Translations under genes and position numbers: made by a program
Shown: positions 1-13,066 of the stretch, piece by piece
How the letters are laid out: each line of letters opens with the position of its first letter
How positions within the stretch are numbered: position 1 is the first letter of the stretch
Assembly (NCBI GenBank): GCA_022695795.1
Contig: MU404088.1
Span: 124,001 to 188,000, forward strand
Length of the DNA stretch: 64,000 nt
Direction: 5' to 3'
Origin: Biscogniauxia marginata
Lineage: Eukaryota > Ascomycota > Sordariomycetes > Xylariales > Xylariaceae
Notes under the pieces: model-generated
The model's input: the letters and a program-made list of their open reading frames with translations, nothing else
Database searches by the model: none
What the model was told of the DNA's origin: nothing

Positions 1-3000
1 TCAAACTGCCTCGACAGCTGCGAGTGGTGGTTATGAAAGGCAATACTTGGTTTCTCCAAAATTACATTAATAGGAATATTAAAGATTTAAACTAAGTAAA
101 ACATAGGTAATTATATATAAGAACAAGGAAATCATAGAGAAGGGTTGCAAAGCACTATTTGGATATTTAAATTCTGCTCGAGCCACGGGCGATGGCTGCC
201 ATGGAACTTATACCTAGATACCTCTATGGGGTAATGCTAGCTAGGAAGGCAGATGGTGTTCAACCCCATATTTACCTAAAGGTTGACAAGATCTAATTCT
301 GTTTCATGCAAAGTTAAGGTAAGCCGAGGTAGTTTATGTAGCATATTTCACTTATAACAAAGAGTGCAGAAGAGACGAGGCAGAATCAGTACATGGCTCT
401 TACAAGAGTTACCTACATATATATTATATCGTGCACAGCCTCCCCCTCCACTCCCCCCCCTTTTTTTTTTTCCCCTTCTCCTTCAAACCGCACTTGGCTA
501 AACGGCTTGCGGCACAGGTTTTATTTACCTCACCAGTATGCATGTAGTTAAGCCGGGTTAGCTAGCAACGTTACTGCTGTATTGAGATATTATTTGCGGC
601 GTAGGCGATGTCGTTCTTATCTATCTTCGTAGTAGTGTATGAAGTTCCTGTTTAGTTGCGGCACAGCCATCCGGAATTTATCTTCTTTCTTTCTTTTTTA
701 TTTTTTTTATTTTGCTGCGTCTTTTTCTTGTCTGATCTCTCTGCAATATGTACCACATATAGGGTACATATACCACATATACTACGTATACCATATACGC
801 ACATACATACATTGCATAACTACTACCCAAGGCTTTACCTGGCTACTTGGCTGGTTAAGCATGATTGTCACGGTATTATTGTCACCGTAGGATACAGAGC
901 AGAGCCTCGCTACTTATTATAGCTACATGTCATCAAACTTGGCTGTTGCATGCTGGCTGTGAAATTCTACAGGCAGGCTCTCGGACCAAAGAATGCGACA
1001 CAAGACGTCAGCCGTAGTGCACGTTGTATACGCGAAACTGCCCGTCAACAAACGAGGTTATCTTAATAGCAAGAACAGCTGCTAACAGCTGATACTGCAT
1101 ATCATCCATGCTCCGTTTTATACATATGCACGAGTTGAGCATATGTATAGTACTTGATTAGAGCGGCGACAACGCTAAGACTCGACTAAGCTAGCTATAG
1201 CACCACCACATTTCATTGCATGGGTTTCCTCCCCCTTGACGGTTCTCCGGATTGTCGAATCGAATCGGTGGCGCTATCGGCGCTTTTCCGGATTCGCCCT
1301 TGTCGTCGCGCCCGCCGTCACTACAACATATATTTAAATATAATTTGCCTAGGTTTAGGTGAATTAGACTGACGAAGAGGGATCTAATGAATTCCGCTTC
1401 TAGAAGAAAAAAAGGGGGTTCCAAGTTAACTTCATTTCACAGGGAAACGAAGCTCAGCTGATATGGTGTGTGTGTGTGAGAAAAACCTTATAGAAATAGA
1501 GATACGAAATACCGGATGTAGAGACGACGCTATTATTCGCGTTTCGTATGATTAATTAATTCATTGGTCATATCTTTCTTCTTCTTCTTCTTTGATTTCT
1601 CTCTCCCCCAGGTTAAATACCTACCTTCCATCAATCAGCTCCTCTATCAACACAACTGCCAAGTAACCAGGTACATAGATATTGATGCATCGACCCATTA
1701 AAATTAAAAGGCTTCTTCACCGAAGAGGGGGGAGTGTTGACGTGGAGAAAATGCCAGAGAGAGTCCCGAGCCCTGGGATCTGCGATGAGCACGATTCAAC
1801 TAATAATATATTGAGAAATCCTTCGGTCTTCAATCTTAGCCGAAGAGCGAGAAGACAGGGGCTATCTCTCTCTTCATCTCTCTTTGGCTTTGACAGATGA
1901 CCCATACGTAAAGTAAAGCGCGCGCTAAAGTTATATGTCGCTATGAAGTGAGTTTTGGTTAATACTGCTCTCTCTATGCAACCTGAGGAGTTGGTAGATA
2001 TACAGATCTATATGCCTATATATATACACACGTGCATATGTGTGTATCCGTATCTACAATACAAGACGATTCTTATGCTTCTTGTTATCATAATGATACC
2101 CTTCTCTAGATAGTTTACAAGAGCCGGTACGTTTTCCCTTCTTCCAAACTCAAAAGAGCAAGTTTGTTCTACGGGTGCCGAAGACACTTAGAGAAGCGTA
2201 GGTTGGCACGATCATCAATATCAGCTGTACAAAGTAACTCCCCGGAAGTCTTTATATTTCCCTATCAAGAGTGTATCATAATAAGCAGTTTTCAATCTAT
2301 GGTGTAATCCCCCATCCCCCCCCATCCCCCTTACCAGGTAGTTATCGGCGTGCAACGAAACACGGCCGTATCTTGTAAAAGAAATGCCACAGAGAGATAT
2401 TAAGTCACACAAAATCGGGCTGTGCTTGCTGTCTTTCTTTTCTGCTCTTGTTTCATGCCCCCATTCGCCCGTAGAACTTCGAAAGCGGAGAAAGCTAATA
2501 GACATGCTTCTCCCCCGCCTCTCAGCCTTTTGGGTCCTTGGGGTCCTCGGGGTTTGAGAGGACGAAGCTGAGGCGAGACTCAGAACTGTATTTGTTGTGG
2601 TGTAGCATAACACCCGAATGCGCAACAATGTACTACACACACGGACAAGGAAACAACCATTGTATCATGAATTGCGGATGAAAGACATATCTTTCTCCCG
2701 CGAAAGATCTGCTGGAAGGTATTCTAGCTTAGATTAAAGACCTGGTTTTCAAGTAACTGTCTCTATGATAGCATCAATAGGCCATATCTAATTAGGAGAA
2801 TGCTATCAATAGTCATGACAAAATAGTCAGCTGTAGCGCACGTCTTTTTACGTAGACAAAATGGTGGTGCAAAGCTCATATTTTGAGGACATTAAACGGC
2901 ATTGTATGTACTTATTCTGCCATTAATTTCATGCCTACTATCCTTTGGGGGAATATCCTTCACTTAATGCCAGTAATTGACCTAGTAACTATCCAGACAC

Positions 3001-3214
3001 CAATTACATGCAATGATTTGTCTTCTCGTCGGCTCATGCGACTTTAATAAGTTATGCAAAGGTATCTCTTCGCGCCTGGCGGTTCTCCTTTCTTAATAGT
3101 GACAGAGGCTAAAAGTGCCTCGGGGTGTTGAAATTAACACTATCCCTAATATGTATCAACTCTAGTTGAGGAATCTTGTGTATATTCGAGCAGATAATTG
3201 ATTTCCCTTGCAAG
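1..3214. other. Intergenic, no gene recognised
   Basis: No reading frame here looks like a conserved protein; the longest open stretch (2221-2640, minus, 139 codons) is low in complexity and has no convincing context. Simple-sequence tracts are seen: poly-C/poly-T near 453-473, a TG run near 1467-1478, CTT repeats near 1573-1590 and TA-rich tracts near 2010-2030. The first bases could hold the 3' end of a minus-strand gene lying outside the window, but nothing supports this. Confidence 0.6.
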
Positions 3215-4372
3215 TCACCTCTCGAGCCATAACTCTTCCGATCTAGTCGTCAACGATCTCTGCAGATGCGCCGGGTAACTCTGGCTAGGGGGAGACCAAT
3301 CTGAGAGAGGCGATACTATGCCCCTCGCGTCTGCGTCGTGGTCTTCGTCGAAATCCATTATCGCTCCAGGAGGTTCAGAGGCCGACAGTAACATTGCTTC
3401 CGCCATACTGAGAGGTCGTGTGTCGTGATCCTCTTCGTTCGGGGGCCACCAACTCGTTACTTCGCGGGGCCCTTGATACCACCATTGGTTCTCGAATCCA
3501 TTATCCACCGTCATCATCGCCGTTGATAATGATTCTAATTCTCTCACTCTTTCTGGGTCATCGCTATGGGGTTCCTCTGAGCCGGGTGCGACCGCGGTCG
3601 GATTATTTGCGTAAGGCGGCTCGTCGTCACGACCTTCGGGATCCGAAGGCCATGCCCAGGCAGACCAGGGTAAGCCGTCCTCCCCTAGGCGGAATTGGGA
3701 GGGAGCCGTGGGCAAGGCCTTCCATACCTGTGGCTGGTCGCGAGATGCTTGTGCCGGGTGGGGGAACAGGGTCGCTGAAGTACCTGGGTGGGTGTCCCAT
3801 GGACTATCGTTGAGTGGCGGAGGAGCCGATCTTCCTCGCTCATGTGATACACCTCGGGTCTCTACCGGTAAGTCTCCCGATGGCGGGCTCGGCCTGAGAT
3901 ATTCTCGAGCTGGATCACTAGGCCGTCTGCGCGGACGCTCATGGTCTCGAGGTCGTGATTGCTGGTGGTGGTGGTGGCGGTGGTTATTCTGCTGTGAATG
4001 GTGACGATGGTGATGCGAATCCGAGGCATCCAGGAAGTTGGTGGTTGACGGGGGCACTTGACGAGGGAAGTTGCCGGCCTCTCTTGCGTTCTTCAAATTC
4101 CGCGACATGTATGTCACCGTGTGACTTCGCGGGGCATGACGTTCAGACCATGATACGCCGAAGGATAGCTGGACGAATATTTGTGGTTTAGACAAGTTGG
4201 TGCGTTCATTCTGTATTGGGTACTGCGGCTGTCGTCTCGAGTGTTTGTCCATGATGGGCTCAGTCCTCCACATTCCCAAGGGGTGGGTAGAGGTCGGGGT
4301 AAAAAAGGTCAGTCTGGTGACAGGGCCAGGACTCTGATAAGTAGGTACTGTGGTGGTGGTGTCAGCAGCCAC
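3215..4372 (-). CDS. Hypothetical protein, His/Arg-rich, low complexity
   Basis: A single open frame of 385 residues that I do not recognise. It has a Thr/Pro-rich N-terminus, then a strongly basic and histidine-rich stretch (about residues 118-150, many HH, HR and RRR groups), then a Pro/Ser/Asp/Glu-rich acidic C-terminal half with several Trp residues (WWYQG, WAWPSD). No membrane segment, signal peptide or known catalytic motif is visible, and the composition suggests a largely disordered protein. The opposite strand carries several overlapping shorter frames that look like shadows. The start at 4372 is the first ATG of the frame; upstream sequence has short Pro/Ser-rich frames that could be 5' leader. 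It could be a lineage-specific gene or, less likely, a chance open frame in GC-rich DNA. Confidence 0.45.
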   Translation of the reverse strand: MAADTTTTVPTYQSPGPVTRLTFFTPTSTHPLGMWRTEPIMDKHSRRQPQYPIQNERTNLSKPQIFVQLSFGVSWSERHAPRSHTVTYMSRNLKNAREAGNFPRQVPPSTTNFLDASDSHHHRHHSQQNNHRHHHHQQSRPRDHERPRRRPSDPAREYLRPSPPSGDLPVETRGVSHERGRSAPPPLNDSPWDTHPGTSATLFPHPAQASRDQPQVWKALPTAPSQFRLGEDGLPWSAWAWPSDPEGRDDEPPYANNPTAVAPGSEEPHSDDPERVRELESLSTAMMTVDNGFENQWWYQGPREVTSWWPPNEEDHDTRPLSMAEAMLLSASEPPGAIMDFDEDHDADARGIVSPLSDWSPPSQSYPAHLQRSLTTRSEELWLER

Positions 4373-7300
4373 TGATCTGGTGCCAAGAGAGCAACTAGGA
4401 GGTCTCCTAGAACACGAGCTAGTTGGTTGTGGCAGACCAAAAATACTTGTGCCGGTGGGGATTCCGGTTCAGGAAACAGTCTCTGGGAGAGACGTTGATG
4501 ACACGGCACAGTGGGTTCGATGGGCTAGACTAAGCGGATGAGCACACATGTAACCCAAGTCAACGTAGTGGAACACCACCGGCACTCGAGCGTACCAGTA
4601 CAGAAAACGGGTGTTGTTGGTCAAATATATGTGTATGTCTCCCCCTTTTTTCTGGCTTTTCCCTATTTCCTGGCGCACGTTGTTCGACGAATTTCCGGGA
4701 CGTGTTAGCAGACAACAGACAACACAAGGCCCGAGAGTTGTGAGCATGCGGGTGAGGAGGGGATGGGCCGATTCGTAGAGTAGGGGGGGAGGGGGGGAGA
4801 AAGGAGGGGAATAGATGGTAATGAGGGAAAGGTGAGGCAGAGAGTAAACGGTGAAGAAAGGGTATCTCGAAGCGGTGATGGACAAGGGCGAGACTCGCCA
4901 TTAATTCATGTCCAACAGTGCTGCTGCAGCTATGTCGCAGTGTTCACTCTACACGGCGAATGATACTAAAAAGAATGGGTTATCAACGATTAACCCCCGG
5001 CGTTCAACCTGGCAAGAGATATGCATGCGTGGGTAACCCAAGCATTTCACAGCTCCGCCTCGCCGAAGCCGAAAAAGAAAATGAGGTAGAAGACGAAGAA
5101 ATCCGCCTGGATGAACCCCTGCGCTTGGGCTTTGAGCGAGTCCCTGCGTTTTGGTGTGAAGGATGGTAATCCCTGGTGGCTGTGTTTGTGTGAAGCTATC
5201 AAATGTTAGAGCGAAAAATATTGCAACTAAGTGGTATGTACCTATGCATATATGCTATTGTACCTAATATTGCATATATGAGTACATATTTGACGCTCGA
5301 CGGGACTCGCATGTATACCTTGTAGGTTGTACATAGGTACCGGTACTTAAGGAGGCATTGGTGTAAGTTGGATGAAACCCAACCACCACCACCATCATCA
5401 TCATCATTATCATCATCATAAACCATGATGAATCAAGGAGTAATGTGGGCATCTTGTCAGCATCCATATCCGCCATATGCATGTAAATGTGGCATGTAAT
5501 GAAGAGAGCGTCTCTAAGGCATCGGTACTGCTTATTTGTGTGTTAGTGTTCCAAATATGGGTGTTTCTTGGTAAGCTGTTGCAGATCATCCATTCCTCGA
5601 CAGATGCGCATGCGGTTCGTAGTTTTGAGGATGAGATAAGTCCAGAAAGGCGCTGCGAGAGGAATGGGAATCTAGGGAATCTAGGAAATTCCTCTGCCAA
5701 ATAGGCTAATGAATCGCCAAGATCATACAAACGATTGCGCACTGGGGGGATGGATGGATGGATGGTGTGGAATTATACGTGCATATTATTCCATGTTAGC
5801 TAGAATTTAGCTAGAATTAAACCAACCTAACAATACCTAATAAGATGGAATTCGGCGGGGAATAAATCAATGTATACCCTAGGTATGCATGTACAGTATA
5901 TAGAAAGAGTAGGTAGAAGACCTATGACGCCAATTACACTAATAAAAAGAAGCATGTCGGTCCCGACTGCGGGCCAGAAATAGCAACCTCAGATCTGTAC
6001 ATAGTATTGTACATACGCCAAGTACCCTAGCTACTCCACATGGTGTCATGGGGCTTTTCTCCTTAGCGTCGCCTGTCAGCTCGAGACGCTGCGATGCGAT
6101 GCGCACTGCAAACCCCACCTGGAAAAGAGCACCTGAACAACAGATACAACTACAGAATAACTACTAATAACAGCAATTGATTCCTGACCACAGCCAACCA
6201 GCCAGCCACAGTGGACTTGTATTTTTAAGGTATACAACAATTCATTCCCATCCCCAGCTCCATCGTCTCCAAAACCTCTACGAAACCGAAGACTATATGA
6301 CAACAAACACGTATAGCATTCCAAAATAGACCAGCTAACTTATACCAATACAAATACAATCAATACACACTGTACAGACCTATTACTATACAATAAATAG
6401 GTGCCTGATCTAGTGCACATACCTCACCTAGTAGGAACCCTTTCAACATGGACGCTACGGCATGCCGATGGCCCGTGTAAGTGGAAGTTGAGGCACGCCC
6501 CGACCTCATCGTTCGTCTTCCTCTTCTATCCCCCCCCCCCCCCTTTTTTTTTCTTTTTCTAAAATAAGAACTATCGAGCAACTGGCCCGTATAAACTGAT
6601 CTTAATCATTAGTCGGGAGTCGGATAACTACCTTTACCGACAAACTGTGGTCGGATAGCACGATACGGTCCGGCTTATTGGTCCTCGTGATATCAAATGT
6701 ATTCAGCCCACATCCACAGTCTAGACAGATTGGCAACAGGCGGATTGTTCTCGTGCCTCCCCGAACTCGATAGACACAAACCCGGCGGGAATTCCGGGCC
6801 CATCTAATCGTATATGCCTTGGGAATCCTGCTGGACCAGTAAGGTATTTGCGAGGCTCCCTGGTTTCCTTCGATATAGCCTTTGCCTTGCATACGCCGCA
6901 CACAAAGAACCTCCTTTTGCTATTTTAGCTTCACAGGATCTATGCTACGTAGTCAGGTATACTCACTTAGATAACGCCATTGATGTTCTTGACGCCATTG
7001 GGGGATTATTCAACAATAATCATCTTGCCGTGATGAGTATTATAAGCATCGTCACTGCTAAACTAATACATGACCGAGGCTATACTAGACAAAGGTGTTG
7101 GACAGGGTTATACCAGGAGCTCAGGCCGGGTCGTGCCGCTATCCAGCTCCTTCGGGCAGAGAATTGAATTACACCATGCAACTATTGACGATGTACACAC
7201 GCAGAACTCCGATCGAAGTCTCCGCCGTGAGAAACGACAACCTGCCCCATATGGACTGTAGGATTTCTCTAGCTATTTCTGAGCTAAAGCGGTGAAATTT

Positions 7301-7538
7301 TTGCTCTCTCCTGACTGACACCGCGGCCGGTGCGCTTTTCAAAACTGCCCAACCACTTCTACGGGGAAAGCAACGAGTGGGAGGGGAAAAAAAGAAGGCA
7401 GAAACCCAAAATTAAGTATCCCAAATAAGTCTATACCCTCAACTCCCTAGAAACCATACACGCCTACGCCTGGTCTATGCTTTCCAGCCACCGGTCCGAC
7501 GACTGACACCTGAGCGGTGTGACAGTATTCCCGTGCCA
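4373..7538. other. Intergenic with microsatellites
   Basis: No supported gene. Short open frames such as 4918-5169 (plus) and 6814-7167 (plus, 117 codons) have no recognisable domain. Repeats seen: a CAC/CAT trinucleotide tract near 5382-5423, GATG repeats near 5747-5764, and a C-run followed by a T-run near 6530-6553. Confidence 0.5.
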
Positions 7539-8745
7539 TCATACTGGCTCGGGCGTGCGCGTCGCAGCCGCTTTCGCGCCGCTCGCACCGTCGTCGCCCC
7601 AGAAGCGCGTCTCCTTGTCCTTGCCCGTGATCATGCCGTATACGTCGAAAGGATCGACGAGCGTCATGACCAGGCCGCGCTCGTCCTTGTAGCCCGGTCC
7701 CATCACCTCCGTGGCGCCGTCCCTCGCCAGGTACACCTTGGTGCTCTCGGGCAGCCACCGGCGCGGGTGCCGCACGTTCAGCAGCACGCTGTTGCCCAGC
7801 ATGAGGCTGGCCTCGAACACGTAGAAGAACCACTCGTAGCGGATGATGGGGCTCAGCGACGACGCGTCGAACCCGGGCGAGTCGAAGTCGGCAGTCTCGA
7901 AGTCGAAGAACTCGACCGTGCGGTAGATGCACCGCGCCATGATGATGGCGGTGCTGATGTACATTGTCAGAAGCGCCTGGTTGACCTTGGCGTTGTTGAC
8001 CCCGTTCTTCCGGCACCTTCTCTGAAACGTCGCGGCCAGGACAACGAACACGCTGACGACAACGAGCTGCATGATCAAGGCTACCTGGAGCAGCGTCTGG
8101 CCTGTCTGCTGCAGATCCTGCGGCAACAACCGGTTCGACACATAAGATGCGCCGATCCCGTTCAAGGTCTCAATGACGATAGATATAGCGGCAAAGGTGG
8201 TTAGGACACGGCCAGGATGGATAGGAGAGTGGTAAGGAACGAAGTAGAGTATGCGGCCAAGTATGTGGTAGTTTCCCAACTCGTATAAGGGTCTATAGCA
8301 CAGTCTGGTTAGTTCCCTGACACTCTACCTCCCTCCCTCTCTCTCTCCCCCTCTCTCTCAAAAAGAGGAAGAGAAAACCTCGAGATACGGAGTACGTACG
8401 GAGCTGCATAACACAAGCAAATGCTAACGATGTACTTGATAATATCATCATAGTCGAAGGCCCCTAATTCTCTAAATATGAAGCCGACCGCGAACAGGAG
8501 CGAGGAGAAGATGTATAGCCACGTGAGCCTCCAACTCTTATAGTGCCTGATTAAACCCGCGAAGTTAGGAAGCTCGATCTTCTAGCGCGATATATAGCCG
8601 GGGGGTAAGTAATAATATAAACGTACGCTGCTTGCCAGAAATGCACTGCGCTTGTGCCCAGGAACGCGACTGCGAAGAAGACCGGTGCTCCTCTGTTCGG
8701 GGCGTAGAACCATACACTCCCGGGAACGATTCGTCCGTCCTCCAT
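7539..8745 (-). CDS. RTA1-like seven-transmembrane protein
   Basis: Fungal RTA1-like family (lipid-translocating exporter family; relatives include yeast RTA1, RSB1 and PUG1), integral membrane proteins linked to 7-aminocholesterol resistance and sphingoid-base or porphyrin movement. Three exons on the minus strand: 8627-8745, 8400-8546 and 7539-8292 (introns of 80 and 107 nt, GT-AG), giving 339 residues, a usual size for the family. The N-terminus (MEDGRIVPGSVWFYAPNRGA) and the segment APPLYELGNYHILGR joined across intron 2 are family hallmarks, as are RCIYRTVEFF and the YEWFFYVFEA segment near the C-terminus. About seven hydrophobic stretches are visible and the C-terminal tail is polar and charged. 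The family call is firm; substrate is unknown. It stands alone, with no biosynthetic genes beside it. Confidence 0.92.
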
Positions 8746-10282
8746 GCCGATGAGTTATTCGCGAACCGACAAAGCTTGGAGCGAGAATGGCAAAGAAAAG
8801 CAGAAGAAAAAGGTGTAGTTAGAGTATGGGCGTTGGCGTCGTCTCGAGTCGAGATGGCAACTCTTATTTTAGTAAAAGTCGGGTTCTGTCTCAGTATCGC
8901 GAAATTGATAACTTTCTTCTTCTATTGTTAAAACCCATCGCCGAGCGGACGGTCTTTATATATACATATTCCATTTCGATCACTTATGCTTCCAAGGCCC
9001 AGCTATTCTCCATACACAACGGGCAGCGTAGTCTATCTGCCTGTCTGTCTGCCCGTCTGTTTGCCTGTCCGTCCTGGTCCCTTTTTTTTGATGTCACTAC
9101 ACCCAAACTACCGTCTTGACGACCAATCGCATCGCTGGACGAGGAATACGGCGTATTGAAACGCCCGGGACCACTGCCACTCACCACCACTGCCTCGACT
9201 AGGTGAGAAGGCGATCCCCGCTATGTATTGGGCGGATATGTAGATTCGCGAAGTGATGTAAGAAAGCTTGGCCAGCCCTTTTTCCTTTTTCGGTCAAGTC
9301 AATTAACTCCCACGACCTAAGGCAACCTTAGGCTATATCTAGGTCTAGATATCTTACCATGCAGATGCGAATTACGTGAGGCACGTACATTGGCACATAA
9401 TTACATACATACATCGCAGCGAATGACAGGTAAACAGCATCGACGTCGTATTGCTCGCGTTGTGACTTTACACCAAGGAGGTGCCCGTCTCGGTGGCGTC
9501 GTGGCTGAGAGCATCTTGTTTCGCCGTGTGACGCTCCAGTTTTAAGAAGGCACAGCTTTCTCGCCGCAGGCGTTTTTAAGTTTTGCTAGCTCCAGTAATA
9601 TCGATATATTTCACTTCATGTTGTATTTTGTGACGTTTGTTATCCGTCTTCCTTGGGACCAAACAGACATTCAAGAGGGCTCCATGTTACTATTGTATAA
9701 GAGCCACTCTGCCCCCTTTCCCTTTCCCTTCCCCTTTCCGTTTTCAACCCTCCTAGATAGTTTTCATACTCGAAAATTTCTTATCTAGTTATTTGTATTA
9801 CTTAGACACTAAATAGATGTATAGAGGGATAATTTACCCACTAAGAAATCTTATAGTAAGATATGACAGATCCATCGTAAGCTATTCAGCAATTATTATT
9901 TTATCTATTCTAACCATGAACAAGTGAGTTGTGGGATAAACCCTACTTCTTCAATACATGTTCTCTGAATAACCTGATTACTCGAAGAAGACAGTCTAAA
10001 CAACAAACACCACGAAGTGCAAATATGTAAATCCAGGTTTATCCAATCGAGCTTCTGCTTACCTAGGTAGAGTACACTTCACGGGAGTCGGTTGATGATG
10101 TGCTAACGAAGACCATGGCCCAGTAGATCACCTTATAGTTTCTTCACACCCGGTTCCCCAGCACTTTTTGCTCGGTTTTCATAATGTTAAACGCTAACTA
10201 TTTATAGTTGCCATGATAATAATCTTATGGTAACGACGTTGAACGTCGCGGAAAGAACTATATTCAAGCTAACTTGAACGCC

Positions 10283-10442
10283 GGGGGGGGGGGGGGGGGG
10301 GGGNNNNNNNNNNTTTTATCTTAAATATTTTATTTGGCTATATTATAAATATTTTGTCAGCTAGTTTCCTGGTGTGGTAATTAATTATTTTCCCCCCCCC
10401 CCCCACCCCCGCCCCCCCCCCCCCCCCCCCCCTTTTTTTTTT
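10283..10442. other. Assembly gap flanked by homopolymers
   Basis: A run of 21 G (10283-10303) leads into ten N (10304-10313). About 80 bases on, a C-rich tract (10392-10432, broken only by one A and one G) is followed by ten T. The N block marks an unresolved scaffold join, so the real length and content here are unknown. The G run directly against the gap suggests that a homopolymer stopped read extension. Confidence 0.95.
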
Positions 10443-11491
10443 GCTACATAAAAATAGTCCGTTGTTTCTAGCCGACCTTGTACCTATGACTCTATTAACC
10501 CCCCACACGGGTCACCAAGCCAATAGCCTCCTCATTTTGAAGCGAGAGTCTCCTGATCATAGTCAACCCAAGATCCAATCGACATAAAACCTCTCTAAGC
10601 CTGAGAAAGGGCCTAGGTCGCATGGTGAATCTACTCCGCCTAGGTTTTCCTTGTTCGCCGTCAAACCTTAATGCGAAGCTTACCCAGGTCGTAATGTGCA
10701 AGTCTCAATTTATTTGTCACAACACCAGCCACATCACATCACAATACCCAACAAGGTGTTTCGCTAGGGGGAAACGGGGCGAAATTCTCTTCTACGAAAT
10801 CGTCATCCATCTAGCCCGTCTTTCCCTTACTACTTTCTACCTATACCTAGGTATTCTATCTATATCACTCTATCCGAGGATAACTGTGAAATAGCCACAT
10901 GCAAGCTCTGTCCTGCTTGCTGAAACATGAAGAAACAAAACAAAACAAAACAAAACCGGCTGAAGGGTTCCTTCCAGCTTGCGTAGTAAACTACTACGAG
11001 TTTTTGCGGGCTGAAGAGTTGCATCCCTTAGCGATCGACAGGATCTATCTGGCGGGAGAGAGTTTTGAACGAAGGATCGAAAAGGCGCCACCTGTGAAGG
11101 GCCACGCGCACACTTTCATCTGGAGGGCTAATAGGAAGCTAGTTGCATGAATGCACTCGCGACCGAAGCAAGTAGACGAGAGGGCGGGGTGGACAGAGGA
11201 GAAAGGAATGAACAGAAGTTTCCGGTTGACAGAATCCCGAGAACTTTCTCCCTCCCTCTGTACATATACATCCTGGCCTTTTCTCTCGAGCTACTAATAT
11301 TAGAAGAAAGGGTGGGAAACTACAGGTCCAAAATCACCACCCAAAAGCTAGTGTGACGGCATCAAAGTAGCAAAATCGCACGCAATTTCTTAGCTAGCGC
11401 TTTCCCTAAGGAGCGTTCATGTCGCGAGCCCAGCAGGTTAGCTAAGGTTAAGTCATGAATTCTCTATACGCTTGGATGAGCTAGAGGGGTT

Positions 11492-11671
11492 ATGGTTGAA
11501 CTCCGCGTTGCTCTTACGTCTACAATGGAAGCTCTTTGTACGGAACCTATGCGAATATTGAGAGCTATAATCAGTACTCTTATGAGCACTGGAAAGCATA
11601 GGATAGCTTTATTCCTAAGATCGGAAGGACTTGATGCTCTTAGGTTGGATACTGTATCGAAGTATCAATAG
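11492..11671 (+). other. Coding-like relic, unidentified
   Basis: A 59-codon frame from an ATG reads with protein-like composition (Leu, Arg, Ile, Thr and Met mixed, no low complexity). Adjacent frames, and a 76-codon frame at 11921-12151 with no ATG at its start, also read smoothly before stops interrupt them. This could be a decayed gene or transposon, or chance. No family is recognised. Confidence 0.15.
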
Positions 11672-12784
11672 AGGCGATTGTACTCGTCCGAGTTAACCGC
11701 TTGCTAGACTAGGAGCGAGATGCAGTTCGATTCCTATTTAGACACCATAATATGCTATGTCTGTAAGGTTTTTCCCGCTATAATAAGTATATGACTGGTG
11801 GACTGTGAGGCGCCTCCCCCAGCTCGACCATAGATAATTAACCATGAGTTTATCAATACCGCACGCCTTGATCCTTACCTAACTCCCCCATTATTACGAT
11901 GTACTAACAATACGAGTGCCGTGTCAGTGACAAACGAAGGACCTATATACCAAGGGTCAGATCATACAGGCTTCAGCAATGGTAAGGAACAAATCAGCAC
12001 ATCCCGCTCCAAGCAAAGGGTCTATGTTAGGGGGGCAGCTCGAATTTCTAATTGGTCATCTTCAGAATCCTTCAACGATAAACCAAATAAACTCGGATTC
12101 CATACCCTAAATCCGATGTTGAATGTTTATGCAAGTAACACTCCTAATTAACACTTGTTTAGAGACGAAGGAAACAATCTATCTACCACAACTCATAGCA
12201 GGCAAACGGCTGAAAAGATCCAGCTGTTTCTTTATTTAGAGAACGCATTTTAAAGATACATCATTGATAGACAAAGTACCAGCACCGTTTGGTTACTTAA
12301 CCTCGATAGATCAATGCGGAAGGAGACGGTGCTATCGAGCACCTACATATTACACTGTACCTCGTGTGTTTCCCCCTTAAAACAGCAGTCAGTGTAAGAT
12401 AGCACAGCATTGCAGGGAGGGGTATTAGATTCAGTCTTCTAGATTATGGATTATTCCGCAAAACCCGTACGAATGTACGTTCGGTTATGAGTTATACCTC
12501 GTGAGAGTTACTATTGGTGGGTGTTGTTATCATGGTGTAAATGTGTTGAAGTCGTAGTGGATCGGGAGCGGGTTTTCGAACTTGGGCGAAAAGCCAAATG
12601 TAAAAAATAAAAATAAACCCCAAAATAAACTACCTAAGAAGGAACTTTTTTTTTTTCGGGTTTTCTACTTGACTACAACCTGAACAACACCCACGCCTAA
12701 AAAAATACCCACACCGCGCACACAAATAAGAGGGATCAGAAACACCTACACGCAAGGAAAGGACCTTTCAAATCTACGGCAAGG

Positions 12785-13066
12785 ATGTCAGGCAAGGACG
12801 ACAAGACCTCGGCGGACTTCACGTCCTACTACCTGCAGCAGTCGACCAAGGAGTTCGCAGAGGACCTGGACAAGATCCGGAGCGCCGACGACTTCAAGAG
12901 CGACGCGCTGCCCATGCTCGTCAAGTCGCTGCAGCAGGGAACGTCCATGTTCTCGGCTGCGGATCAGAAGAGGATCCTAGACGCGCGGAAGCGCAGGGCT
13001 GAGAATGAGGCGGCGGGGGATCGGCAAGAGGAGGGGAAGGGGGAGGACGAGGAGGAGGAGGAATAG
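12785..13066 (+). CDS. Ribosome assembly protein 3 (Rsa3)-like
   Basis: A single-exon frame of 93 residues. The central part (about residues 10-70: FTSYYLQQSTKEFAEDLDKI, then DDFK and ALPMLVKSLQQG) fits the conserved C-terminal domain of fungal Rsa3, a nucleolar factor of 60S pre-ribosome assembly. Yeast Rsa3 is longer, with an acidic N-terminal extension that is absent here; fungal homologues are often shorter. The tail (about residues 78-93) is almost purely Glu/Asp/Gly, as in many nucleolar proteins. The start context (aaggATGtc) is reasonable and no upstream in-frame exon is evident. The assignment rests on motif recognition, not on an alignment. An alternative is another small acidic nucleolar protein. 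Confidence 0.68.
   Translation: MSGKDDKTSADFTSYYLQQSTKEFAEDLDKIRSADDFKSDALPMLVKSLQQGTSMFSAADQKRILDARKRRAENEAAGDRQEEGKGEDEEEEE

Larger units (their letters stand above)
8746..12784. other. Gene-poor spacer containing an assembly gap
   Basis: About 4 kb without a recognisable gene. It contains a CTGT/CTGC-type repeat near 9028-9072, AT-rich DNA from about 9760, the N gap (10304-10313), long G, C and T runs, and two weak coding-like stretches (11492-11671 and 11921-12151) described separately. The last 150 bases before 12785 are likely promoter and leader of the Rsa3-like gene. Confidence 0.5.

Noticed and set aside
2740..2830. Short inverted repeat TGATAGCAT / ATGCTATCA
   Set aside because: Only nine bases per arm and no further symmetry; not enough for a mobile element.
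11690..11752. B-box-like AGTTCGATTCC suggesting a tRNA
   Set aside because: No matching acceptor stem, A box or anticodon arm could be found upstream.
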